From the NCBI GenBank assembly GCA_040753795.1, contig JBFMDX010000015.1, forward strand, positions 1 to 64,000: a stretch of 64,000 nt of DNA, in the 5' to 3' direction. The position numbers and the translations under genes were made by a program. The notes beneath the pieces are model-generated. The model saw only the letters and a program-made list of their open reading frames with translations, had not been told where the DNA came from and ran no database searches. Below are positions 8,498 to 16,529 of this stretch, one piece after another; position 1 is the first letter of the stretch; each line of letters starts with the position of its first letter. Source of the DNA: Thermodesulfobacteriota bacterium. GTDB lineage: Bacteria; Desulfobacterota; Desulfobacteria; Desulfobacterales; Desulfosudaceae.

Positions 8498-9256
8498 ATG
8501 ATTTGTCCCAAATGTCAGCATGAACAGGATGACGGCCATCGGGAATGCGTGAAGTGCGGCGTCATCTTTGAAAAATACGAGGCTTATCAGCAGGCCCTGC
8601 GCCGGCCCCAGTCGCCGTCCCGGGTCACCCTGAATCATCAAATCCAGGAGGAAAGGGACGGTTTCTTTTCCATTATCAACGAAATCCTGTTCCATGTTCC
8701 GGATGAGGTGAACGCTATTTCCTTCTGGGCGCGGGCGGTATTGCTGGCGGCGTTGTTTGTCTGGGGCTGGAAACTGATCCTGGCGCCCATTGCCGGCAAC
8801 ACGTCGGGCAATGCTTTCATGCACCTGGTCAATCTGCCGTTCCACGAGGCCGGGCACCTGATCTTCAGTCCCCTCGGCCGGATCATGCGTTCTCTGGGCG
8901 GCACCCTGGGACAGATACTGATGCCCGCGGTCTGCATGGTGGTGCTGCTGATCCAGACCCGGGACACTTTCGGCGCGGCGGTGGTGCTCTGGTGGATCGG
9001 CGATAATTTCCTCGATATCGCGCCGTATATCAACGACGCCCGGTCCCTGACCCTGCCGCTGCTGGGCGGCAATACCGGCCGGAGCGCCCCCTATGGGTTT
9101 CACGACTGGGAGTTCATCTTAAAGGAGCTCCATCTTGCCCAATACGATCATCTCCTGGCTAACACGTCCCATAAACTGGGCGCCCTGATCATGCTGCTGT
9201 CATTTGCCTGGGGGGCCGTTGTGCTGTTCCGGCAGTATAAGAATATGGGGCAATGA
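8498..9256 (+). CDS. Membrane zinc metalloprotease-like protein with N-terminal zinc ribbon
   Basis: 252 residues. The N-terminus carries two CxxC pairs (CPKC at residues 3-6, CVKC at 17-20), a small zinc ribbon. After a linker there are several membrane segments, and HEAGH at residues 116-120 within the membrane part matches the HExxH zinc motif of M50/site-2-protease-like enzymes. A later DNFLDIAPY may supply the third ligand, as the Asp-containing helix does in M50. Intramembrane cleavage of a signalling protein is the family role; the substrate is unknown. ATG 8498 is chosen over TTG 8495. It is followed by a convergent tRNA gene. Confidence 0.7.
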   Translation: MICPKCQHEQDDGHRECVKCGVIFEKYEAYQQALRRPQSPSRVTLNHQIQEERDGFFSIINEILFHVPDEVNAISFWARAVLLAALFVWGWKLILAPIAGNTSGNAFMHLVNLPFHEAGHLIFSPLGRIMRSLGGTLGQILMPAVCMVVLLIQTRDTFGAAVVLWWIGDNFLDIAPYINDARSLTLPLLGGNTGRSAPYGFHDWEFILKELHLAQYDHLLANTSHKLGALIMLLSFAWGAVVLFRQYKNMGQ

Positions 9257-9294
9257 ACAGAAGCGAAACGGGTATGTATTTGATATTAAAGAAA

Positions 9295-9336
9295 AAAGAA
9301 CGAAAAAGGGGTTGCCCGGTGAACCGGATAACCCCT
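9295..9336 (-). terminator. Rho-independent terminator of tRNA-Phe
   Basis: On the minus strand, stem AGGGGTT/AACCCCT (9307-9313 with 9330-9336) has an inner CCGG pairing and is followed by a T-rich run. It lies just downstream of the tRNA. It may also stop leftward readthrough into the metalloprotease gene. Confidence 0.75.
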
Positions 9337-9356
9337 CAATCTGACATACTTTTATT

Positions 9357-9432
9357 TGGTGCCGAGGGACGGAATTGAACCGCCGACACAGGGATTTTCA
9401 GTCCCCTGCTCTACCTGCTGAGCTACCTCGGC
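9357..9432 (-). tRNA. tRNA-Phe (GAA)
   Basis: A complete 76-base cloverleaf on the minus strand. Acceptor GCCGAGG pairs with CCTCGGC, the anticodon loop contains CTGAAAA (anticodon GAA), the T arm contains GGTTCAATTCC, and discriminator A is followed by an encoded CCA (9357-9359). Confidence 0.97.
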
Positions 9433-9489
9433 TTGGCTTAATCGGACAAGTTTGGTTTTTAATCGAACAATTTATCCTTGTCAAGGGAA

Positions 9490-10251
9490 TTAACGCGGAG
9501 AGTCTTTTTTTCCCATATCCCCGAACAGGGCCTGGACAATGGCGCAGGCCGCTACGGCGGCGGTGTCCGCTTTGAGAATGCGGGGGCCCAGTCCGGCGCA
9601 GAAAAACTCATTCTCCCGGGCCAGTTCGATTTCCCGGGGCGAAAACCCGCCCTCCGGGCCCAGCAGAAGCAGGATGGAAACCGGGGCGGTATGACGCACC
9701 CGTTCCCGGATGAGGTGGAGGGCGTCTCCGGCTCCGTCACTGAAGAGGATATTGAGGTCATGACGCCGGCGCAGAACCAGGGCTTCCGAGAACTCGGCCG
9801 CCGGGTAAATTTTCGGTATCCGTCCACGCTGGCATTGCTTGACCGACTCCTTAACGATGGTCTGCCAGCGGTCGGTTTTTGACGGTTCGTTTTGACGGTC
9901 GATTTTTATGACGGATCGTTCCGTCTGGAGGGGGATCCATCCGTCGATGCCGAGTTCGGTAAGCTGGCGGAGGACTGTGTCGGTTTTTTTGTTTTTTAAC
10001 AGGGATTGTCCCACGGTGATGCGAACAGGCGAATCGTTCAGGCAGGAGAACGATTCCGTCACTTCAACCGTGACGGTGCCGTCGGATATGCCGGAGACAT
10101 GGGCCCTGAACTCATGGTCCGCACCGTCAAACAGCCAGATTTCATCCCCCGGCTGCATCCGCAGCACATTGACGATGTGATTGGCGTCCGGATTTTCGAT
10201 CACAACCACGGCTCCCGGTCCGGCCGGTTGGTTGATAAAAAAGCGTCTCAT
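9490..10251 (-). CDS. rsmE: 16S rRNA (uracil-1498-N3)-methyltransferase RsmE
   Basis: 253 residues, full length for the family. It starts MRRFFI, has an N-terminal PUA-like part (residues 1-70) and a SPOUT methyltransferase domain. The SAM-binding knot carries GPEGGFSPREIELA and LGPRILKADTAAVAA near the C-terminus, which are RsmE signatures. It methylates U1498 in the decoding centre of 16S rRNA using S-adenosylmethionine. It is followed at 58 bases by tRNA-Phe on the same strand. The protein extends ~10 residues past the last motif, which is normal. Confidence 0.96.
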   Translation of the reverse strand: MRRFFINQPAGPGAVVVIENPDANHIVNVLRMQPGDEIWLFDGADHEFRAHVSGISDGTVTVEVTESFSCLNDSPVRITVGQSLLKNKKTDTVLRQLTELGIDGWIPLQTERSVIKIDRQNEPSKTDRWQTIVKESVKQCQRGRIPKIYPAAEFSEALVLRRRHDLNILFSDGAGDALHLIRERVRHTAPVSILLLLGPEGGFSPREIELARENEFFCAGLGPRILKADTAAVAACAIVQALFGDMGKKDSPR

Positions 10252-10408
10252 AAAAGCGCCTGAGATTTAAACGTCTGTTGCTCTTTTTGCAGGGTCCGTC
10301 CGAAAACCCATTTTTCTTCTTTCATATCTATCAGTTGTCAGCCGGAAATTCAAACCCATTGAAGACCGTCCTGACGAACGGGCAGGGGGATCCTGAAAGG
10401 TAAACACC

Positions 10409-10437
10409 TTGACATGTTTTGTAAGGGCTGATATTTA
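10409..10437 (+). promoter_or_regulatory. Candidate sigma70 promoter for the acidic repeat protein
   Basis: TTGACA at 10409-10414, 17-base spacer, TATTTA at 10432-10437. The -35 is perfect and the -10 weak; AT-rich sequence follows. Bases 10252-10408 upstream contain nothing else I can support. Confidence 0.45.
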
Positions 10438-10454
10438 TATTATATTAAGGTTTA

Positions 10455-10592
10455 ATGGATAAAAATTCCGGTCCCGGGAGCAGCGGGGACGGTTTTTTAA
10501 AGAATGGTTTGGGATCAATGCCTTTTGATGGTTTCCGGGAAGGCGGAAAAGAATCAGAAGGCATGATAATGTTGATCACAACGTCGCCTTGA
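10455..10592 (+). CDS. Possible 45-residue leader ORF
   Basis: ATG 10455 follows AAGG and the frame ends at TGA 10590-10592, ten bases before the start of the acidic repeat protein. The peptide is Gly/Ser-rich, with no known family. A stable hairpin with a T-run lies inside it (10468-10498), so it could be a regulatory leader or chance. Confidence 0.3.
   Translation: MDKNSGPGSSGDGFLKNGLGSMPFDGFREGGKESEGMIMLITTSP
10468..10498 (+). terminator. Terminator-like hairpin in the leader of the acidic repeat gene
   Basis: CCGGTCCC and GGGACGG can pair with one bulged G around a short loop, followed by TTTTTT (10493-10498). It sits between the candidate promoter and the gene, as an attenuator would, or it ends a short transcript. 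Confidence 0.4.
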
Positions 10593-10601
10593 GGGGGAAG
10601 C

Positions 10602-12656
10602 ATGGCAGACAAGAAAAAAGCGAATCAGGACGCCGGGTCCGATAAGGAAAAGCCGAAATCCGCAGGTAAGGCAACTCCACTCATGGCGACGGACGCGGAC
10701 TTGGAAATTCTCGAAATGACGGAACGGACGCTGGTCATTCCCACAGGTGAGGATGAAGAAACCATCTGTCTCAATGATATCATGGATGATGATGAGGGGA
10801 TCGATGCCGCTGAAGTGGCCGAAATCGCTGACGGTGGAGAAGACATGCTTGATCTGACCGGCTCGTCGAACGGATCCGCCGATGACGACATATTGGATTT
10901 AACGGATGAGGTGGAAAACGATGAAGCGGTCGTCGAATTAACCGAAACAGCCGACGATGAAAACGTGCTGGAACTCAGCGATACCGCGGACGGAGAGGAC
11001 GTTCTTGATTTAACCGGTGATGAGGATGAAATCCTGGACCTGGAGGACGGGGAAGACGGAGACGCTATCCAGCTCGAGGACGCGGCGGACGAGGAAGCCG
11101 TTCTGGATTTGACCGATGAGCTGGCCGCGGAAGAGGATGCCCTGGAGTTGACCGATGAATTGATCGAGGGCGAGGATGTGCTGGAGTTGACGGAGGAAGC
11201 CGAAGAAGAGCCCCTGGAGCTGACCGCGGAAGCTGAACCGGATGAGGATGTGTTGGAGCTGACCGACACAGCCGAAGAAGATGAAGATGCTTTGGTGCTG
11301 ACGGAAAACGCCGGAGAGATGGAAGCGGGAGCCGATGTTCTGGACCTGATGGATGAGGCCGAAGAAGAGCCCCTGGAGTTGACTGCGGAAGCCGAACCGG
11401 ATGAGGATGTGCTGGAACTGACCGATGCCGAGGAAGCGGAGGGAGGTGTTTTGACCCTGACCGACGCTGTGGAAGAAGAGGGCTTGCTGGAGTTAACTGA
11501 TACCGCTGAGGAAGACGGCCTCGATCAGGCGGGATCAGAAGACAAGACGTTACGCCTGCCCACCCGGGAAGGGGATGTGCTGGATTTGTCCAGTTTTGAG
11601 CAGGAGGACGGCGAGGTCCTGGAACTGACGGAGTCGGCCGGCGAGGCGGAAGGCCAGGCGGGTGAGGACGAGGACGGGGAGTTCCTTGACCTGGAAGAGA
11701 TCGCCATCGATGCGGAAGAGATGGCGGATGAAGCGGTTGATGAGGGCGGGACAGACGAAGAGCTTCTGGAATTATCCGAGGAGGACGAAGACCTGCTCGA
11801 TATGACCGAAGATGTCGATGATTTTGATGAAGACGAACTGATGGAGGAAGCTGACACTTCCGATGACGAACTTTTGAAAATGTCGGAGACCTCGGAAATA
11901 TCTGTCGATGATATCGATGAACAGGTTGATAAAACCATCGAAATGGATGATATCGCGGGCGTTAAGGTGGAAGAGACGACTCCCGAAGAGGGCGTCCCCG
12001 TCGGAGAAATCCTTGACATGAATGAGGATAACCTGTTCTCGGAAGCGGCTGCCGAAGCATCTGACGATGACATCGGCGGCGTAGCCCTGGATATCGGCGG
12101 GGTTCCCCCCGAGGACCAGCCGCAGGAAGATATCGAAGAAAAAGCTCCGGTCGATGAAGAATTGCTGGAACTGGCGGACACGGTGGAGCTTGAGGATATC
12201 ATGAGCGCCGGTCAGGAGAACCGGGTCGCTCCCAAGGAATGGAAAAAAGCGGTTCCTGTCACGGACCGCGCCCCCGGAAAAGAGGGCGAGGGCGAATTTT
12301 CCGAGTCCCTGGATACGGAGCTGGAATCCGCCCTGGATGTTTCCGAAGGGGAATCGGAAATCCAGAAGATTTTGAGTACCGGCAAAGTGTCGGCGCATGT
12401 TCACAACCGTCAGGAGATTGATATCCCCACCAATTTTGATTCCGCCACCATTCAGGCCTGGCATGAAGGCCTGCGCAAGAAGATTCTCGAGTCCGGCACG
12501 GGACTGCTCTCCGAAGAGCAGCTTGAAAACGCCCTGGTACGGGCGATCAAGGAGACATACGCGGAAAAGCTGGAGAAGCTGATTGAAAAAGCGGTGGAAA
12601 AAACCATTCGGCAGGAAATCGACAAACTGTCCAGGCTGTTGTCAGGAGACGATTAA
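10602..12656 (+). CDS. Very acidic repeat protein with conserved helical C-terminus (PopZ-like architecture)
   Basis: 684 residues. After a basic N-terminus (about residues 1-25), residues ~60-540 are dominated by Asp/Glu and carry about 27 copies of a short motif of the type D/E-x-L-D/E-L-T-D/E (EDVLELTD, DDILDLTDE, EEPLELTAEA). Two nearly identical longer units stand near residues 205-225 and 255-275. The last ~90 residues are different: a conserved-looking segment around EIDIPTNFDSATIQAW, then two amphipathic helices ending EKTIRQEIDKLSRLL. A long acidic disordered region followed by a C-terminal oligomerising helix is the layout of PopZ/DUF2497 polar hub proteins, but I see no firm sequence match. 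The gene has its own leader and a strong terminator. No enzymatic domain is present. Confidence 0.7.
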   Translation: MADKKKANQDAGSDKEKPKSAGKATPLMATDADLEILEMTERTLVIPTGEDEETICLNDIMDDDEGIDAAEVAEIADGGEDMLDLTGSSNGSADDDILDLTDEVENDEAVVELTETADDENVLELSDTADGEDVLDLTGDEDEILDLEDGEDGDAIQLEDAADEEAVLDLTDELAAEEDALELTDELIEGEDVLELTEEAEEEPLELTAEAEPDEDVLELTDTAEEDEDALVLTENAGEMEAGADVLDLMDEAEEEPLELTAEAEPDEDVLELTDAEEAEGGVLTLTDAVEEEGLLELTDTAEEDGLDQAGSEDKTLRLPTREGDVLDLSSFEQEDGEVLELTESAGEAEGQAGEDEDGEFLDLEEIAIDAEEMADEAVDEGGTDEELLELSEEDEDLLDMTEDVDDFDEDELMEEADTSDDELLKMSETSEISVDDIDEQVDKTIEMDDIAGVKVEETTPEEGVPVGEILDMNEDNLFSEAAAEASDDDIGGVALDIGGVPPEDQPQEDIEEKAPVDEELLELADTVELEDIMSAGQENRVAPKEWKKAVPVTDRAPGKEGEGEFSESLDTELESALDVSEGESEIQKILSTGKVSAHVHNRQEIDIPTNFDSATIQAWHEGLRKKILESGTGLLSEEQLENALVRAIKETYAEKLEKLIEKAVEKTIRQEIDKLSRLLSGDD

Positions 12657-12739
12657 TCCCACCATCATGTAGCCGTTCATTGAGCCGCTGCCGGACAGAC
12701 GGATTATTTCATTTAACCCACATAAAAGAATTGAAAAAC

Positions 12740-12770
12740 AAGAGGGATTTTTTAATAATCCCTCTTTTGT
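12740..12770 (+). terminator. Rho-independent terminator after the acidic repeat gene
   Basis: Perfect 10-bp stem AAGAGGGATT/AATCCCTCTT (12740-12749 with 12757-12766), 7-base loop, followed by TTGTTAA. It lies 84 bases past the stop codon. Confidence 0.85.
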
Positions 12771-12790
12771 TAATAACGCCCTTTGGAATT

Positions 12791-12936
12791 AAGGGCATTT
12801 CTAAAAATTAGAATCTGGGTTCGAGGTCAAGGCGTGCGAAAATTTTAACCGGAGGAATACCTTGAAGTGTTTCGAGGCTTAAAATTTGAGCACAACGCCG
12901 ACATCGAGCCAAAGGTCAATTTTTAGAGGTGCCCTT
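12791..12936. repeat. 146-bp imperfect palindromic element (MITE-like)
   Basis: The ends AAGGGCATTTCTAAAAATT and AATTTTTAGAGGTGCCCTT are inverted repeats with two mismatches. Inside, pairs such as GGCGT/ACGCC, AAATTTTAA/TTAAAATTT and CGAGGTC/GACATCGAG continue the symmetry, so almost the whole element can fold into one long hairpin. It contains no ORF and sits between a terminator and valS. The form fits a non-autonomous repeat or an RNA-level structure. Confidence 0.65.
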
Positions 12937-12990
12937 GAGTAAAGGCGAGGGGCGTTTGCTTGATAACATGTCTTCATGGAGTTTTGAAAA

Positions 12991-15660
12991 ATGGAATCCA
13001 ATGCGTTGGATAAAGGATACGACCCCAACGGAGTGGAACAGCGATGGTATGACTTCTGGGAGCGGGAACATCTGTTCGCGGCGCCTGAAGAAGGCGGCGG
13101 GGCCGCCCGGTACGCCATCGTCATTCCTCCGCCCAATGTTACCGGTATGCTTCACATGGGGCACGCCCTCAATGTCACGCTCCAGGATATCCTCTGCCGA
13201 TATCGGCGGCTGCGGGGGGACAGTGTCCTGTGGATGCCGGGAACGGATCACGCCGGCATCGCTACCCAGAACGTGGTCGAGAAGAAACTGAAGGCCGAAG
13301 GAACCGACCGGCATGCTCTGGGCCGGGAGAAGTTTATCGAGCGCGTCTGGGAATGGCGCCGGGAATACGGCGGTACGATTATCCGGCAGTTGAAGCGGCT
13401 GGGCGCCTCCTGCGATTGGGACCGCGAGCGGTTTACCATGGACGAGGGCCTTTCCCGGGCGGTGCGTGCGGTTTTTGTCCGCCTTTATGAAGAAGGCCTG
13501 ATTTACCGGGGCGAATACCTGATCAACTGGTGCCCCCGCTGTCATACCGCCCTGGCCGATATCGAAGTGGAACACGTGGAGCAGAGCGGCGCGCTTTATC
13601 ATATCCGTTACCCGGCCGAAGACGGCGGCAAAGGCTTTGTCGTGGCCACCACGCGTCCCGAGACCATGCTGGGCGACACGGCCGTGGCCGTTCATCCCGA
13701 AGACAAACGCTATGCCGCGGCCGCCGGCCGGAAGGTGAAACTTCCCCTGACGGACCGGATCATCCCGGTCATCAGCGACACTTACGTGGACATGACCTTC
13801 GGCACCGGAGCCCTGAAAGTCACACCGGCTCATGACCCCAACGACTTTGATCTCGGCCGCAGGCACAACCTGGACATCATCAAGGTCATCGACGATAACG
13901 GCAAGATGACCAGTGAGGCCGGTCCCCGTTTTGCGGGCATGGATCGGCTGGCCTGCCGCAAGGCGGTGGTGGCTGCTCTCAAGGAGGACGGGCTGCTGGA
14001 AAAGGTCGAGGATCATGCCCACAGCGTGGGAACCTGTTATCGCTGTCACACCGTGGTGGAGCCCAACCTGTCCAAACAGTGGTTTGTCAACGTCAAACCA
14101 TTGGCGAAAGTGGCCGTCCAGGCGGTTCAGGACGGGAAAACCCGGATTGTTCCCGGGACCTGGGAAAAAACTTATTATGAGTGGATGGACAATATCCGGG
14201 ACTGGTGCGTGTCGCGCCAGATCTGGTGGGGGCATCGCATCCCGGCCTGGTATTGCGATCAATGCGGCCGGGAGATCGTGGCCGAAGAGACACCGTCAAA
14301 TTGCCCGGCCTGCGGGGCCGGGAATCTGCGGCAGGAGGAAGATGTCCTGGATACCTGGTTCAGTTCGGCGCTGTGGCCTTTTTCCACCCTGGGCTGGCCG
14401 GACGCCACGCCCCTGCTGAAAGCCTATTTTCCCACCAGTGTTCTGGTCACGGGGTTTGATATCCTCTTCTTCTGGGTCGCCCGGATGATGATGATGGGCC
14501 TGCACTTCATGAAAGACGTCCCTTTTCATGACGTTTATATTCACGCCCTGGTGCGGGATGAAGAGGGCAAGAAGATGAGCAAATCCACCGGCAACGTCAT
14601 CGACCCCATCCAGGTGATCGATGTTTACGGCGCCGACGCCCTGCGGTTCACTCTGGCGGCTTTTGCCGCCCAGGGCCGGGACATCAAACTGTCCGAGAGC
14701 CGCATCGAGGGCTATCGTCATTTTATCAATAAGCTCTGGAACGCCGCCCGTTTTTCCCTGATGCACATCGACGAGTCTTCCGCCCGTGGCGCGCTGGATC
14801 AGCTCGGACTGGCCGACCGCTGGATCCTGTCGCGACTGGCGGCCGTCCGGGGAGAAGTGACCGACGCCCTGGATCATTACCGTTTCAACGACGCCGCCGG
14901 CGCCCTGTACCGGTTTGCCTGGCATGAGTTCTGCGACTGGTACCTGGAGGCGGTCAAGCCGGATCTTTACGGCAAGGAAAGCGACCTCCGCCGGGACGCC
15001 TCCCGCCGGGTGCTGTGGCGCGTGCTGCGGGACATGCTGGTCATGCTGCATCCGTTTATCCCCTTTGTGACCGAAGAGATCTGGCATATCCTTCCGGGCA
15101 CCGGGGGGTCAATCATGTCCGCCGCGTTTCCGCCGGCCGGGGAGGAGAAAGACGGGCTGCAGCAGGAGCCCGGCGCGGAATCCGAGATGGCACTGGTCAT
15201 GGACGTGATTACCGGCATCCGCAACGTGCGCGGCGAGATGAACATCTCTCCGGGTAAAAACCTGGCGGTGTGCGCCCACGCGGACAACCAGGCCGTGAGC
15301 GACCGGATTGCCGCCAACCGCGACATGATCATCAACCTGGCCCGGCTGGAATCCCTGATCATCCAGCCCACCGCCGAGAAACCGAAGTTCGCCGCCACTT
15401 CCGTCGTAAGAGGCATAACCATTTACGTGCTCCTGGAGGGGGTCATTGATATTGACAAGGAAAAGGGGCGGATCGGCAAGGAGATGGCCAAGATCGGCAA
15501 GGAAATAGAGGCCGCCGCCCGCAAACTGAACAACCACGATTTTCTGAAGAAAGCGCCGGAAGAGGTGATCGCAAGGGCCCGGGAAAACAACCGGGAACTC
15601 CAGGAGAGAAAAGACAAGCTCCAGGCCACCCTGGACAAATTGACGGGGCTGACGCCATGA
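12991..15660 (+). CDS. valS: Valyl-tRNA synthetase
   Basis: 889 residues, slightly shorter than E. coli ValS (951) but complete. Class I signatures are HMGH (residues 55-58, within PPNVTGMLHMGHALN) and KMSKS (528-532), which bind ATP; WWGHRIPAWYC marks the synthetase core, and the CP1 editing domain contains VATTRPETMLGDTAV. Two CxxC pairs near residues 428-445 (CDQCG, CPACG) suggest zinc. The C-terminal ~80 residues form the coiled-coil tRNA arm (KGRIGKEMAKIGKEIE). It charges tRNA-Val and removes misactivated Thr. Start ATG 12991 matches the family N-terminus. The nadC start overlaps its stop by an ATGA. Confidence 0.97.
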   Translation: MESNALDKGYDPNGVEQRWYDFWEREHLFAAPEEGGGAARYAIVIPPPNVTGMLHMGHALNVTLQDILCRYRRLRGDSVLWMPGTDHAGIATQNVVEKKLKAEGTDRHALGREKFIERVWEWRREYGGTIIRQLKRLGASCDWDRERFTMDEGLSRAVRAVFVRLYEEGLIYRGEYLINWCPRCHTALADIEVEHVEQSGALYHIRYPAEDGGKGFVVATTRPETMLGDTAVAVHPEDKRYAAAAGRKVKLPLTDRIIPVISDTYVDMTFGTGALKVTPAHDPNDFDLGRRHNLDIIKVIDDNGKMTSEAGPRFAGMDRLACRKAVVAALKEDGLLEKVEDHAHSVGTCYRCHTVVEPNLSKQWFVNVKPLAKVAVQAVQDGKTRIVPGTWEKTYYEWMDNIRDWCVSRQIWWGHRIPAWYCDQCGREIVAEETPSNCPACGAGNLRQEEDVLDTWFSSALWPFSTLGWPDATPLLKAYFPTSVLVTGFDILFFWVARMMMMGLHFMKDVPFHDVYIHALVRDEEGKKMSKSTGNVIDPIQVIDVYGADALRFTLAAFAAQGRDIKLSESRIEGYRHFINKLWNAARFSLMHIDESSARGALDQLGLADRWILSRLAAVRGEVTDALDHYRFNDAAGALYRFAWHEFCDWYLEAVKPDLYGKESDLRRDASRRVLWRVLRDMLVMLHPFIPFVTEEIWHILPGTGGSIMSAAFPPAGEEKDGLQQEPGAESEMALVMDVITGIRNVRGEMNISPGKNLAVCAHADNQAVSDRIAANRDMIINLARLESLIIQPTAEKPKFAATSVVRGITIYVLLEGVIDIDKEKGRIGKEMAKIGKEIEAAARKLNNHDFLKKAPEEVIARARENNRELQERKDKLQATLDKLTGLTP

Positions 15661-16496
15661 TGGACATGTCTATTGTTGCCGTCATCGAGAACGCGCTCAA
15701 GGAGGACATCGGCACCGGCGATATCACCACCGACACGCTGGTTTCCGAATCAGCCGAAGGCCGGGGTTATGTCATCGCCAAGGAGGCGCTGGTTCTGGCC
15801 GGGATCGACGTGGCCGGTCAGGTGTTTAAGTGCCTGGACCCCGAGGTGACATTTACCGCGCTTTGCCGGGACGGCGACCGCGTTGAACCGGGAACAAGGG
15901 TGTTTGAGATCGGCGGCCGACTGCGGGTTCTGCTCAAAGGCGAACGGACGGCCTTAAATTTTTTGCAGCATCTTTCCGGCATCGCCACCCAGGCCCGTTC
16001 CTGGGTTGAAGCGTTGAGGGGAACCCGCGTTCGTCTGGTGGATACCCGCAAGACCACGCCCGGTCTGCGGATGCTGGAAAAATACGCGGTGCGCGTAGGC
16101 GGGGCCTGCAACCACCGCATCGGACTGTTTGACGGCGTACTCATCAAGGACAACCACATCGTCGCCTGCGGCGGCATTGCCGAGGCCGTGCGGCGGGCCC
16201 GGGCCGGGGTCCACCACCTGGTCCGCATCGAGGTGGAGGCGTCCACCCTCCCGGAAGTGGACGAAGCACTGGCCGCCGGGGCCGACGTCATCATGCTGGA
16301 CAATATGGACCTGCCGCAGATTAGCGAAGCAGTAGCCCGGATCAACGGCCGGGCGACGGTGGAAGTGTCCGGTTCCGTTGCCCGGGACCGGCTGCGGGAA
16401 CTGGCCGAAACCGGCGTGGATATCATTTCGGCCGGGCGCCTGACCCATTCGGCCAGGGCCGTTGACTTGAGCATGAGGATCGAATCCGGCGCCTGA
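15657..16496 (+). CDS. nadC: Nicotinate-nucleotide pyrophosphorylase (carboxylating)
   Basis: 279 residues, full length. It has the N-terminal alpha/beta lid and a barrel with RKTTPGLRMLEKYAVRVGG, NHRIGLFDGVLIKDNH, a Glu-containing IEVEAST and VSGSVARDRL, all conserved in quinolinate phosphoribosyltransferase. It makes nicotinate mononucleotide from quinolinate and PRPP in de novo NAD synthesis. The start overlaps the valS stop (ATGA), indicating translational coupling. No nadA or nadB lies in the window. Confidence 0.96.
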   Translation: MMDMSIVAVIENALKEDIGTGDITTDTLVSESAEGRGYVIAKEALVLAGIDVAGQVFKCLDPEVTFTALCRDGDRVEPGTRVFEIGGRLRVLLKGERTALNFLQHLSGIATQARSWVEALRGTRVRLVDTRKTTPGLRMLEKYAVRVGGACNHRIGLFDGVLIKDNHIVACGGIAEAVRRARAGVHHLVRIEVEASTLPEVDEALAAGADVIMLDNMDLPQISEAVARINGRATVEVSGSVARDRLRELAETGVDIISAGRLTHSARAVDLSMRIESGA

Positions 16497-16529
16497 CGCG
16501 ATGGTCACGGACGACCGATGGGATAATTC

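Noticed and set aside
10625-12202. Long Ser-rich minus-strand frames opposite the acidic repeat gene
   Set aside because: They are the antisense of Asp/Glu-rich codons and have no start signals; the plus-strand gene is better supported by its ribosome site, leader and terminator.
12657-12990. T-box or other tRNA-sensing leader upstream of valS
   Set aside because: The structure is a long symmetric palindrome with terminal inverted repeats. I saw no T-box sequence or specifier loop, and this regulation is rare outside Gram-positives.
12916-14262. 448-codon minus-strand frame opposite valS
   Set aside because: No family features and fully overlapped by valS.
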